Assembly: GCA_963794655.1 (NCBI GenBank)
Contig: CAWCEV010000008.1
Location: 1,178,001-1,242,000 of the forward strand
DNA from: Roseiarcus sp963794655
GTDB taxonomy: Bacteria > Pseudomonadota > Alphaproteobacteria > Rhizobiales > Beijerinckiaceae
Direction of reading: 5' to 3'
Length of the DNA stretch: 64,000 nucleotides
Shown here: positions 52,119 to 60,721 of the stretch, piece by piece
Numbering within the stretch: position 1 is the stretch's first letter
How the letters are laid out: every line of letters starts with the position of its first letter
Translations under genes and position numbers: made by a program
The notes under the pieces: generated by a model
Database searches by the model: none
The model's input: the letters and a program-made list of their open reading frames with translations, nothing else
Told to the model about the DNA's origin: nothing

Positions 52119-53786
52119 ATGCGGTCTGACATTGAAATAGCGCATGCTGCGCGACTAAGGCCGATCTCCGAGGTTGCCGCGAAGATTGGAGTGGCCGAAT
52201 CCGCGCTCTACCCTTACGGCCCGTTCATCGCCAAGCTCGAATATGATTTTCTTCGCTCTCTCGCCGACCGGCCAACCGGCAAGCTCATTCTCGTAACCGC
52301 GATCAGCCCGACCCCGGCGGGCGAGGGAAAGACGACGACGACGATCGGCCTCGGCGACGCGCTCAACCGCATTGGCAGGAGGGCGATCATCTGCCTGCGC
52401 GAGCCGTCGCTCGGTCCTTGCTTCGGCTTGAAGGGGGGCGCGACTGGCGGCGGCTACGCGCAAGTCATGCCGATGGACGCGATCAATCTCCATTTCACCG
52501 GGGATTTCCACGCCATCACATCGGCGCACAATCTCCTCGCCGCAATGGTCGACAATCACATGTATTGGGGCAACGCGCTCGCCCTCGACCAGAGGCGCAT
52601 CGCCTGGCGGCGCGCCGTCGATATGAACGACCGGGCGCTGCGCGAGACCGTGATTGGGCTCGGCGGCGGGAACGGGTTCACGCGCGAGGATGGATTTGAC
52701 ATCACGGTCGCCTCGGAGGTGATGGCCGCCTTCTGCCTTGCTTCCGACCTCGAGGATCTCGAGGAGCAACTCGGGCGTATGGTGATCGGCGCAAGCGTGA
52801 ACAGGCGGCCGATCGCCGCGGCCGACCTCAACGCCGCAGGGGCAATGGCGGCGCTGCTTAAGGACGCGCTCAAGCCCAACCTCGTGCAGACCCTCGAAGG
52901 ATCGCCCGCGCTTGTGCACGGAGGCCCGTTCGCCAACATCGCACATGGCTGCAACTCCCTGGTGGCGACCCGGGCGGGGGTCAAACTCGCCGATTACGTC
53001 GTCACCGAAGCCGGTTTCGGGGCCGATCTCGGGGCGGAGAAATTCTTCGACATCAAGTGCCGAAAAGCCGGACTTAAACCAACAGCCGTGGTGCTCGTCG
53101 CCACGGTGCGGGCGCTCAAAATGCACGGCGGGGTCGCGAAGAGCGCGCTTGATGCGGAAAACATTCCCGCGTTGGAGGCAGGTCTCGCCAATCTCGCCCG
53201 GCACATCGCCAATCTGCGCAAGTTCCACGTCCCGGTCGTGGTCGCCATAAACCGGTTCGGGACCGACACCGCGGCCGAGCTCGGCTTCGTCGAAAGCGCG
53301 GTGGCCCGGGAGTTCGCCGTCAAGACGATCGTGTGCGATCATTGGGCACGCGGGAGCGCCGGCGCGGAAGCGCTTGCCCATGTCACTGCTGCTCTCGCAG
53401 ATTCAGGTGAAGCCGACTTTCGGCCGCTCTATCCCGACGACATGAGCCTGTGGGACAAGACCCGAACCATCGCTCGCGAAATCTACGGCGCTGACGACAT
53501 CGCAGCCGATGCGTCGGCACGGACGAAGTTCCGCGAACTCGAAAGCGCGGGCTGGGGCCGCCTGCCGATTTGCGTCGCCAAGACCCAATATTCGTTCTCG
53601 GACGATCCTTCGCTGCTGGGCGCACCGGTCGGACATGTCCCAAAAATCAGAGACATTCGCCTCCGCGCAGGAGCGGGCTTTGTCGTGGTGTTGATGGGCG
53701 ACGTCCGCACCATGCCCGGCCTGCCGCGCAACCCGGCGGCGGAGCGAATTCGCGTCGTCAACGGCGAAATCGACGGCCTCTTCTGA
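52119..53786 (+). CDS. fhs: Formate-tetrahydrofolate ligase
   Basis: The protein is 555 residues from ATG 52119 (MRSDIEIAHAARLRPISEVA), preceded by GGGGG. Its ATP loop TPAGEGKTTTTIGLGDAL, LREPSLGPCFGLKGGA, HFTGDFHAITSAHNLLAA and DLGAEKFFDIKCR are diagnostic. It makes 10-formyl-THF from formate, ATP and THF. With the MTHFR and MetE-like genes it adds to the C1 theme of the window, though it is 38 kb away and not in their operon. Confidence 0.96.
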   Translation: MRSDIEIAHAARLRPISEVAAKIGVAESALYPYGPFIAKLEYDFLRSLADRPTGKLILVTAISPTPAGEGKTTTTIGLGDALNRIGRRAIICLREPSLGPCFGLKGGATGGGYAQVMPMDAINLHFTGDFHAITSAHNLLAAMVDNHMYWGNALALDQRRIAWRRAVDMNDRALRETVIGLGGGNGFTREDGFDITVASEVMAAFCLASDLEDLEEQLGRMVIGASVNRRPIAAADLNAAGAMAALLKDALKPNLVQTLEGSPALVHGGPFANIAHGCNSLVATRAGVKLADYVVTEAGFGADLGAEKFFDIKCRKAGLKPTAVVLVATVRALKMHGGVAKSALDAENIPALEAGLANLARHIANLRKFHVPVVVAINRFGTDTAAELGFVESAVAREFAVKTIVCDHWARGSAGAEALAHVTAALADSGEADFRPLYPDDMSLWDKTRTIAREIYGADDIAADASARTKFRELESAGWGRLPICVAKTQYSFSDDPSLLGAPVGHVPKIRDIRLRAGAGFVVVLMGDVRTMPGLPRNPAAERIRVVNGEIDGLF

Positions 53787-53802
53787 AACGGGCGAACAAC
53801 GC

Positions 53803-54855
53803 TCAGTGCGGCGTGGGCGCATCCTCGCGCAGCAATCTTTCCGCTTTCAGGGCTCGCCAGAGCCCGGCAGGCAGCTTCGCTTTCATCATCGCCGCGTTCC
53901 GTCTGACTTCGCTTGCGCGTTGCGCGCCCGCAATGACGCTGACGACCGATGGATGACCGAGTGGAAATCGCAACGCAGCTTCCGGCAATCTTACCTTGAA
54001 ACTCTTGCAGATATGCTGGATTCGACGCACCCGTTCCCTAATCTCTTGCGGCGCTTGCCCATAATTATAATGCGCATCGGCCTTGACGCCGGTCGCCAGT
54101 ATGCCGGAGTTGAACGGGCCGCCGACCACGACCGCGATGTTCTTTTCCGCGCATAACGGGAGAAAGGTCGTGAGGGCCTCCTGTTCTAGGAGCGTGTAGC
54201 GCCCCGCCAGCAGGAAGGTGTCAAAGTCCCCGGCGCGGGCCAGCTTCTCGGCGATATCCCATTCGTTGATACCGGCTCCAATCGCCTTGACCGCTCCGGA
54301 AGCGCGCAAGTTATCGAGTGCGCGATAGCCGCCGTTCATGAATTCCTTGATGCGCACATCCGCAGCTTCCTTGCTCCCGTGGGTGAAGACGTCGACATCG
54401 TGGCAGAAGACGATATCCACCCGATCGAGACCGAGGCGCTCAAGCGAGAATTCCAGCGAACGCATCACGCCGTCGTAGGAATAATCGAACCGCTCCCGCC
54501 GTGACGGCGTCTCGAAGAAGGCGCCCTGTCTTGATCGTTCATGCGGCTCACAGAGATCGAGGAGTCGACCGACCTTCGTCGAAATCAAATAAGATGTCCG
54601 CGGTTTCGGCCGCAGCAGTCCATTGAGCCTGGTCTCGGAGAGCCCCAGTCCGTAGAGCGGCGCGGTGTCAAAGTAGCGGCATCCTTCGGCCCACACGGTG
54701 TCCAGCATCGCGCGCGCTTCTTTTTCCGTCATGGGGCGATAGAGATTGCCAAGCGGGGCTCCGCCGAAACCCAGTTCGGTGAACTGCAGCTCCACTCCGC
54801 GGCGCGTAACGAATTTCCGTATTCGCGCGCTGCGCGCATTCGCGGACGCCGCCAT
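53803..54855 (-). CDS. Aldo/keto reductase (D-threo-aldose dehydrogenase-like)
   Basis: The protein is 350 residues from ATG 54855 (MAASANARSARIRKFV); the in-frame ATG 54876 is less likely. ELGFGGAPLGNLYRP, FDTAPLYGLGLSETRLN with the catalytic Asp and Tyr, and VDIVFCHDVDVFTHG with the active-site His match the D-threo-aldose 1-dehydrogenase/pyridoxal 4-dehydrogenase group of AKRs. They oxidise sugars or aldehydes with NAD(P). It converges on fhs with a 16-bp gap. Confidence 0.88.
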   Translation of the reverse strand: MAASANARSARIRKFVTRRGVELQFTELGFGGAPLGNLYRPMTEKEARAMLDTVWAEGCRYFDTAPLYGLGLSETRLNGLLRPKPRTSYLISTKVGRLLDLCEPHERSRQGAFFETPSRRERFDYSYDGVMRSLEFSLERLGLDRVDIVFCHDVDVFTHGSKEAADVRIKEFMNGGYRALDNLRASGAVKAIGAGINEWDIAEKLARAGDFDTFLLAGRYTLLEQEALTTFLPLCAEKNIAVVVGGPFNSGILATGVKADAHYNYGQAPQEIRERVRRIQHICKSFKVRLPEAALRFPLGHPSVVSVIAGAQRASEVRRNAAMMKAKLPAGLWRALKAERLLREDAPTPH

Positions 54856-55090
54856 AAATCTGCTCCTCCCCAGCAAGCGGGGCGACTGAATGTCGTCCTC
54901 GTCAGCGTTGGGCGCCGGCGTCGGGCGGGATCAATCGCCGCCTGCGCCCAAATCCGCCCACTCAACACGCCTCATTATCCAGGAACGAGATAGAGGTCGC
55001 GCAACGGTGCTGTCTGCCTAATGAGCTGTTAGATCTTCAGCAGTCCTTGAGGCAAGTCAAGCGAAGCTCAACAAATCGGATATGCCGACT

Positions 55091-55336
55091 TCAGCGACAT
55101 GCTCGCAGATCGCGCAACGCAAGTTGCGGATTTTCGACGAGCCACGCGCGATCGCACGAGGCGATGAACGCGCGAAGGCGTGGCAGGCTCGGATGCGTGG
55201 GGGACTTAGATTCGAGATCGGCGAGGATCTTCCGCAATGCCGTGCGCGCGGTGGGCCAATCGTATGCCCCCTGCTTCAACATCAGCCTCGTATGGCGGAT
55301 CGCCCGGCGTATGATCAAGTCTATGAAGCGGTCCAT
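55091..55336 (-). CDS. Small hypothetical protein
   Basis: The protein is 81 residues from ATG 55336 (MDRFIDLIIRRAIRHTRLML). It is basic and helical, with no motif I recognise. It lies downstream of the methylmalonyl-CoA mutase gene on the same strand with 210 bp between. The frame could be extended upstream to 55453, but the conserved-looking part begins at this ATG. Confidence 0.45.
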   Translation of the reverse strand: MDRFIDLIIRRAIRHTRLMLKQGAYDWPTARTALRKILADLESKSPTHPSLPRLRAFIASCDRAWLVENPQLALRDLRACR

Positions 55337-55546
55337 TTGAGCGCCCTCCGCCTCCCCTTGTGCGACCAACCCGCAATCGGAGGCGGCAAATCCGGCGCCG
55401 CTTACGTCAACGCGGGCGTGTTCCGATTTGGCGCAGACCTTCTGAGCGCTCACTCAACGTGAGGGGCATCTGTGCCCCACGATCCTTGCGCCAATACGGG
55501 ATTCCCGGATGGGCGAAGATCCCCTCGCAAGCCGTCCGGCGGACCG

Positions 55547-57706
55547 TCACTTTTGTGCGGGCGAGCGCTGGCTGTAACCGAGTCGTTCGTTGAGCTTTTC
55601 CATGAGGCTTTGCGCAGCCTCCGCGATGACGGTGCCCGGCGGAAAGATCGCGTCCGCTCCAGCCTCGCGCAGCAATGCAAAATCCTGGCTTGGAATGACG
55701 CCGCCAACGGCGATCATCATCTGGTCCAAGCCGCGCGTGCGAAGGGCCCGCTTGAGATCCGGCACGAGCGCGAGATGGCCGGCCGCGAGCGAGGAGACGC
55801 CAACGATATGAGCCTCTTTCCTGGCGGCCAGCGCCGCTACCTCCTCGGGCGTCGCGAACAGGGGCCCGATTTCGACGTCGAAGCCGAGATCGGCGAACGC
55901 CGAGGCAATGATCTTCTGTCCCCGGTCGTGCCCATCCTGGCCCATCTTGGCCACCACAATCCGGGGAGCGCGACCCTCGTTCTCGGCAAAGACGCGGATC
56001 ATCGCGATCACCCGCTCGTTCGCCTCGCCGCCTGGGCCAGCCTCGGACAGATAAACGCCGGAAATGGCGCGCACTTCGGCGACGTGGCGGCCAAAAGCCT
56101 TCTCGAGCGCCAAGGATATTTCGCCGACGGTGGCCTTGGCCCGCGCCGCTTCCACCGAAAGCTGCAACAGGTTGGCCCGGCCTCGCGCGCCAATTGTTAA
56201 CGCCTCTAGCGCGGCTTGCGTCGTGGCTTCGTCGCGCTCGGCGCGGAGACGCCCGAGCTTTTCGATTTGTCGCGCGCGCACCGCCACAGCGTCGACCTTC
56301 AGTACGCCGAGATCCTGCTCGATCGTCGGCGCATGAACGTTGACGCCGATCACGGTCTGGCGGCCCGAATCGATGCGCGCTTGCGTGCGCGCCGCCGCCT
56401 CTTCGATCCGGCGCTTCGGCACGCCGCGCTCGATCGCCTTCGCCATTCCCCCGAGGCTCTCAACCTCATCGATATGGCTCTGCGCCCGCGCGGCGAGGTC
56501 GGCGGTCAGGCGTTCGAGATAATACGAGCCGCCCCACGCGTCGATGATTCGGGTCGTGCCGCTCTCTTCGATCAGAAAGAGCTGGGTGTTGCGGGCGATG
56601 CGGGCTGAAAACGGCGTCGGCAGCGCCAGCGCCTCATCGAGCGCGTTGGTGTGCAGCGACTGGGTGTGGCCCTGCGTCGCGGCCATCGCCTCGATCTCGG
56701 TGCGCACAATATTATTGAAGGGATCCTGCGCGGTCAGCGACCACCCGGACGTCTGGCAGTGCGCCCTGAGGGGAAGCGACCGGTCCGATTTCGGTCCAAA
56801 GCCCTTGACGATGCCGGCCCAAAGCTTGCGCGCGGCGCGCAGCTTGGCGACCTCCATGAAAAAATTCATACCCACCGCCCAAAAGAACGACAAGCGGGGC
56901 GCGAAGGCGTCAACGCTCATTCCGGCGCCGACACCGGCGCGCAGATACTCGACGCCATCGGCCAGCGTGTAGGCGAGTTCGAGATCCTGCGTCGCGCCCG
57001 CCTCCTGCATGTGATAGCCGGAGATCGAGATCGAGTTGAACTTCGGCATGTTGGCGGCGGTGAACGCAAAAATGTCGGCCACGATCCGCATTGAGGCCGC
57101 GGGCGGATAGATGTAAGTGTTGCGGACCATGAACTCTTTGAGGATGTCGTTCTGAATGGTGCCCGAGAGGGCTGCCATCGGCACACCCTGCTCTTCCGCG
57201 GCGACAATGAACAGCGCCATGACAGGTAGCACCGCACCGTTCATCGTCATCGAGACGCTCATCGAATCAAGCGGAATGCCTGAAAACAGGGTGCGCATGT
57301 CGTAGATCGAATCGATCGCCACTCCCGCCATGCCGACGTCGCCAGCGACGCGCGGATGATCCGAATCGTAGCCGCGATGGGTCGCGAGGTCGAAAGCGAC
57401 CGAGAGCCCCTTCTGTCCGGCGGCGAGATTGGCGCGATAGAAGGCGTTCGACTCCTCGGCGGTCGAAAACCCCGCGTACTGCCGCACTGTCCAAGGCTGC
57501 CTGACGTACATGGTCGGATATGGCCCGCGCAGGTAAGGCGGAAGCCCGGGCCACTCGCTGGCAAGTTCAAGCCCGTCACGGTCGCGCGGCCCATAGAGCG
57601 ACTTGACGTCGACGCCCTCGGGCGTGGTCCAAATTCGCGACGCTTCGCCGACCGGGTTCGTGGGGACGGCGAAGGGAACGACCGAGAAATCGGGAAGCTG
57701 GCTCAT
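55547..57706 (-). CDS. scpA: Methylmalonyl-CoA mutase, catalytic (large) subunit
   Basis: The protein is 719 residues, the usual size. The substrate barrel shows MYVRQPWTVRQYAGFSTAEE and FDLATHRGYDSDHPRVAGDVG. The C-terminal cobalamin domain has the DXHXXG motif DGHDRGQKIIASAFADLGFD, then SSLAAGHLALVPDL. It converts (R)-methylmalonyl-CoA to succinyl-CoA with adenosylcobalamin. The small-subunit gene lies upstream with a 28-bp gap. No MeaB chaperone gene is in the window. Confidence 0.96.
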   Translation of the reverse strand: MSQLPDFSVVPFAVPTNPVGEASRIWTTPEGVDVKSLYGPRDRDGLELASEWPGLPPYLRGPYPTMYVRQPWTVRQYAGFSTAEESNAFYRANLAAGQKGLSVAFDLATHRGYDSDHPRVAGDVGMAGVAIDSIYDMRTLFSGIPLDSMSVSMTMNGAVLPVMALFIVAAEEQGVPMAALSGTIQNDILKEFMVRNTYIYPPAASMRIVADIFAFTAANMPKFNSISISGYHMQEAGATQDLELAYTLADGVEYLRAGVGAGMSVDAFAPRLSFFWAVGMNFFMEVAKLRAARKLWAGIVKGFGPKSDRSLPLRAHCQTSGWSLTAQDPFNNIVRTEIEAMAATQGHTQSLHTNALDEALALPTPFSARIARNTQLFLIEESGTTRIIDAWGGSYYLERLTADLAARAQSHIDEVESLGGMAKAIERGVPKRRIEEAAARTQARIDSGRQTVIGVNVHAPTIEQDLGVLKVDAVAVRARQIEKLGRLRAERDEATTQAALEALTIGARGRANLLQLSVEAARAKATVGEISLALEKAFGRHVAEVRAISGVYLSEAGPGGEANERVIAMIRVFAENEGRAPRIVVAKMGQDGHDRGQKIIASAFADLGFDVEIGPLFATPEEVAALAARKEAHIVGVSSLAAGHLALVPDLKRALRTRGLDQMMIAVGGVIPSQDFALLREAGADAIFPPGTVIAEAAQSLMEKLNERLGYSQRSPAQK

Positions 57707-57734
57707 GACGTCGTCAATCCAAAAGCCCTCCCGT

Positions 57735-59564
57735 TCAGGCTTCGATCCGCCGATAGAGACCCTCGAGTGCGCTCACGGCGTCTCCGCCCGCAAAAATGAA
57801 GTCGTCGACCCCCGCGGCGCGCCATAGCGCCTCGTGTTCTCCCGGCCGGCCCGCGAGCGCCACCCCTTTCGCGCCCGAGGCCTTTATCGATCTGGCGAAG
57901 GCATCCGCCTGCGTTGCATAGGCGCTGTCGTCGCCGCACAGGCAAACGAGCGGCGCGCCGCTCGCCTTCACGCGTTCCGCCGCCTCTTCGGGCGTTGCGC
58001 TCGCACCGTCGTAGACCGCTGCGAATCCCCCGGCCTCGAGCCATTCTCGCACATACGCAACCCGGCTCCTATGCGCGGGCTCCGCTCCAAGCACCGCGAG
58101 ATAGACGCGCGGGCGGGAACCCACCCTTTCGACGACGGCGTCGGACATGTCCCGCAAGCGCTCGAACGGCTCGGCAAGCCGAAAAGGCGCAAACGCGCCC
58201 GCGATCGGAGTCGGGGCTTCACGATCGGGAGCGCCAACCGCGACTTCGACAGGCTGCTCGGCAAGATCGGCGTGAGCGTTGACCCCGGTGATCAGGGACT
58301 TCAGCCGCGCCACGTCGCGCTTAAGCGCCTTCGCGCTGACCGCGACCTGACGCTGGAATGCGCCGGCAGCGAGCGCGGCGGGAAGGCCACCCTCGCGCTC
58401 GATTTCCTGAAACAGGCCCCAAGCGCGCTCACAAAGCGCCTTGGTGAACGCCTCGAACGCGCCAGAGCCGGCGGCTGGGTCGGCGACAAATCCAAGATTG
58501 GATTCGCGTAAGAGGATGAGTTGCGCATTACGGGCGAGGCGCCGCGCGAGACTGTCGGGAAGGCCGACGGCGAGTGTGTGGGGCAGCACGCTGACGCTGT
58601 CGGCGCCCCCCAAACCCGCCGAGAACGCCGCCATCGCCCCGCGCATGACGTTCACCATCGGGTCACGCGCCGTCATCATGCGCCAGGCGCTTTCGGCATG
58701 CACATGCGCCGGGCGAGGCTCAAGGCCGCACGCAGCCTCGACCCGTGACCAGAGGAGTCGCAACGCGCGGAATTTCGACAAGGTCGCGAACTCATCGGCG
58801 TCGGCAGCCAAACGAAACGCCACGAGCTCACGGGCTTCAGTAAGGGCAGTCCCGGCTGCCTCAAGCATGCGCAACAGGCTGACGGCCGCCGCGAGCGCGA
58901 AGGCAAGCTCCTGAGCCGGACTCGCGCCCGCTGCATGTACCGCGCGCGCGTCAGCCACCATGACTGGAGCGCGGAAGCCTGCGCGTTGCAGCCCGAGTGC
59001 GGTCTCCAAATAGGGCGCCGCATGCGACCCCCAGTCAGCGGGGAAGGGTCCACGAACCGAAGCGGCGAAAGGATCGAGCCCAAAGAACACCTCGCAATCC
59101 GCTGGCTTCACCCCCGCGCGTTCAATCAGAGCGGCGAATGCGAGCGCCTGCTGCGGACCGTCGCGGCCGAGATCAAGCTCGAGTTGCGTCCCGGCGTCGA
59201 AACGCACGCCGTCAACAGCCCTGTGGAGCGTCGCCGGATCGAAGCGTCTAAGGCCGTAGCCGTAGGCGCCGAGCGCACCGGAAAATACGACCTGAAGAGC
59301 GTCGGCGCCGCCGGCGAGATCGTCGAGCGCCTGGGCGTTGGCGTCGCCGGGGTGCGGGTGGTCGAGACGAGCGACGACGCGCCAGGGGCCAGGGACTCGA
59401 AGAGGCGTTGAACCCTTCGCCGGGCGATAGACGGGCTCGATTCGGATGGCGTCCGCGGTCTCGGAGACAAGCGTTTCGAGGCTCGCGCCCCGAAGCGCCG
59501 CTTCGGCGGCCCCGCGCCAATCGGCTTCCGTATACGCAGGAAAAGGGCTCGCGGCCTCGCCCAA
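57735..59564 (-). CDS. mutA: Methylmalonyl-CoA mutase small subunit
   Basis: The protein is 609 residues if it starts at TTG 59564 (MGEAASPFPAYTEADWRGAA). The only in-frame ATG, at 59705, lies inside the neighbouring gene, and a GGGGGT stretch precedes the TTG. Sequence such as FSGALGAYGYGLRRFDPAT and GLPDSLARRLARNAQLILLRESNLG matches the barrel of the non-catalytic subunit. The C-terminal B12-like domain lacks DXHXXG (LVCLCGDDSAYATQADAF instead), as expected for MutA. It forms the heterodimer with the next gene. Confidence 0.88.
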   Translation of the reverse strand: MGEAASPFPAYTEADWRGAAEAALRGASLETLVSETADAIRIEPVYRPAKGSTPLRVPGPWRVVARLDHPHPGDANAQALDDLAGGADALQVVFSGALGAYGYGLRRFDPATLHRAVDGVRFDAGTQLELDLGRDGPQQALAFAALIERAGVKPADCEVFFGLDPFAASVRGPFPADWGSHAAPYLETALGLQRAGFRAPVMVADARAVHAAGASPAQELAFALAAAVSLLRMLEAAGTALTEARELVAFRLAADADEFATLSKFRALRLLWSRVEAACGLEPRPAHVHAESAWRMMTARDPMVNVMRGAMAAFSAGLGGADSVSVLPHTLAVGLPDSLARRLARNAQLILLRESNLGFVADPAAGSGAFEAFTKALCERAWGLFQEIEREGGLPAALAAGAFQRQVAVSAKALKRDVARLKSLITGVNAHADLAEQPVEVAVGAPDREAPTPIAGAFAPFRLAEPFERLRDMSDAVVERVGSRPRVYLAVLGAEPAHRSRVAYVREWLEAGGFAAVYDGASATPEEAAERVKASGAPLVCLCGDDSAYATQADAFARSIKASGAKGVALAGRPGEHEALWRAAGVDDFIFAGGDAVSALEGLYRRIEA

Positions 59565-59577
59565 CGCCGACCCCCGA

Positions 59578-59985
59578 CTAGATAAACTGAGAGAGCCCGG
59601 GAATCGAGGCAGAGATTTCGCCGACGACCTGATCGCCCGCGACCTCGCGCGCGTAGCCGAAGACCTCTTTCCCGATTGTCTGGATCTGTTCCATCCCGAG
59701 GCCAAGGCCCATCAGTTCGGCGCCGAGCGCCATCAGTCCGCCCCCGCCCATGGCCCCGGCCGCGACCCCCATCAGGCCCTTGAGGCCGCCGCCCATGCCC
59801 TCGCCGCCGGTTTGGGTGCTCGAGGCGATGATCGCTGGGAAGGCCGGCGCCTTTTTGAACAGGTCACGGACGGCCTCCTCAGACGCCTCGCGCTGGATGA
59901 AATCGCCGATCAGGGCGACCGCCTTACGCGCGACCTCCGGGCTCGTATCCGCCGCCGTGGCGACGCGCGCTATCAGATTGTCCAT
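59578..59985 (-). CDS. Small DUF2267/YidB-like protein
   Basis: The protein is 135 residues from ATG 59985 (MDNLIARVATAADTSPEVAR). An N-terminal helical bundle (~1-60) is followed by a Gly/Met-rich middle (GEGMGGGLKGLMGVAAGAMGG) and a helical C-terminus. It resembles the small alphaproteobacterial proteins annotated as DUF2267 or similar. Function is unknown. The stop is 13 bp upstream of the mutA start, so they are likely cotranscribed. Confidence 0.7.
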   Translation of the reverse strand: MDNLIARVATAADTSPEVARKAVALIGDFIQREASEEAVRDLFKKAPAFPAIIASSTQTGGEGMGGGLKGLMGVAAGAMGGGGLMALGAELMGLGLGMEQIQTIGKEVFGYAREVAGDQVVGEISASIPGLSQFI

Positions 59986-60424
59986 TTGACGCTCCTTGGT
60001 CGCGCGGAAAGGCCCGCAGCGTTTGATTTGTGTCGCCGCTCGCGACGGCGAAATCAAGCGCGCTCCCACGACCGTCGCTGTTCGGCGCTCGATTGCGGAT
60101 CGGCTGGATTCGCCGCAAGAGGCCCGGGGATCATCAGGTTGCAGCCGGTTTGTGGCGCCATAATGGTGTCATGAAAAAATCACATATATAAATCCATCTT
60201 AATATCACGAGCTCTGGAGCGGCCCTGAGCTTGGCATAGCTGCGGGGCGAAAGCACAGTGATTTGGGGCCTCGTCCCGATTTTTTGGCCCGCCAGAGGTG
60301 TCCAGCGGGAAATAAATCTGCATTTTTTGCATAGCTGGTGTTCCGATCGAAGCCTAGTTCTCCTGCTCCACGCGATTATATCGCACTGCGGTAGGCGACG
60401 AGCCTACCAGAACAGGAGTAAAAA
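59986..60424. other. Leader region of the DUF1127 gene
   Basis: This 439-bp gap has an AT-rich block (60170-60215) and, near its right end, a palindrome (60372-60384) and a hairpin (60390-60408) just before the DUF1127 ribosome binding site. No gene is recognisable. Confidence 0.6.
60372..60408 (+). promoter_or_regulatory. Palindrome and hairpin ahead of the DUF1127 ribosome binding site
   Basis: GCGAT-TAT-ATCGC (60372-60384) is a perfect 5-bp dyad. Immediately after it, GGTAGGC (60390-60396) and GCCTACC (60402-60408) form a perfect 7-bp stem with a GACGA loop. The AGGAG ribosome binding site begins six bases after the hairpin (60414-60418), so the structure could control translation. Confidence 0.55.
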
Positions 60425-60595
60425 GTGAGCCCGATCAAGACAATTTCGGAGAAGCTGAACGCTTGGCGCCGATATCGCGACGCGGTGCGTGAGCTTTCGC
60501 AGCTCTCGGATCGCGAGTTGAACGACATCGGCATTCGCCGTGGAGATATTGAGGATATCGTGCGGCGTTCGGTCGCGGGTAATGTCGCGGCCTGA
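60425..60595 (+). CDS. DUF1127 small basic protein
   Basis: The protein is 56 residues from GTG 60425, with AGGAG seven bases upstream. The core is the DUF1127 arginine-rich helix pair: WRRYRDAVRELSQLSDRELN, then DIGIRRGDIEDIVRRS. Proteins of this family in Rhodobacter and Agrobacterium bind RNA or adjust RNA turnover and phosphate, carbon or nitrogen adaptation. Whether this member acts the same way is inference. A hairpin directly ahead of the ribosome binding site suggests translational control. Confidence 0.9.
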   Translation: MSPIKTISEKLNAWRRYRDAVRELSQLSDRELNDIGIRRGDIEDIVRRSVAGNVAA

Positions 60596-60620
60596 CCGCG
60601 ACGTTATGATCAAGCCGGGA

Positions 60621-60641
60621 CGCGCCGCGCGAAGCGGCGCG
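60621..60641 (+). terminator. Stem-loop after the DUF1127 gene
   Basis: CGCGCCGC (60621-60628) and GCGGCGCG (60634-60641) form a perfect 8-bp stem around GCGAA, 25 bp after the stop. It is not followed by a U tract. Confidence 0.5.
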
Positions 60642-60721
60642 TCGGCCCCCGGACGGGGCAAGAAGCGGATAGTCGGCCTCGACGAGGCGCGAAAACCAAG
60701 TTGACGCTGGCGTAGCGCTTT

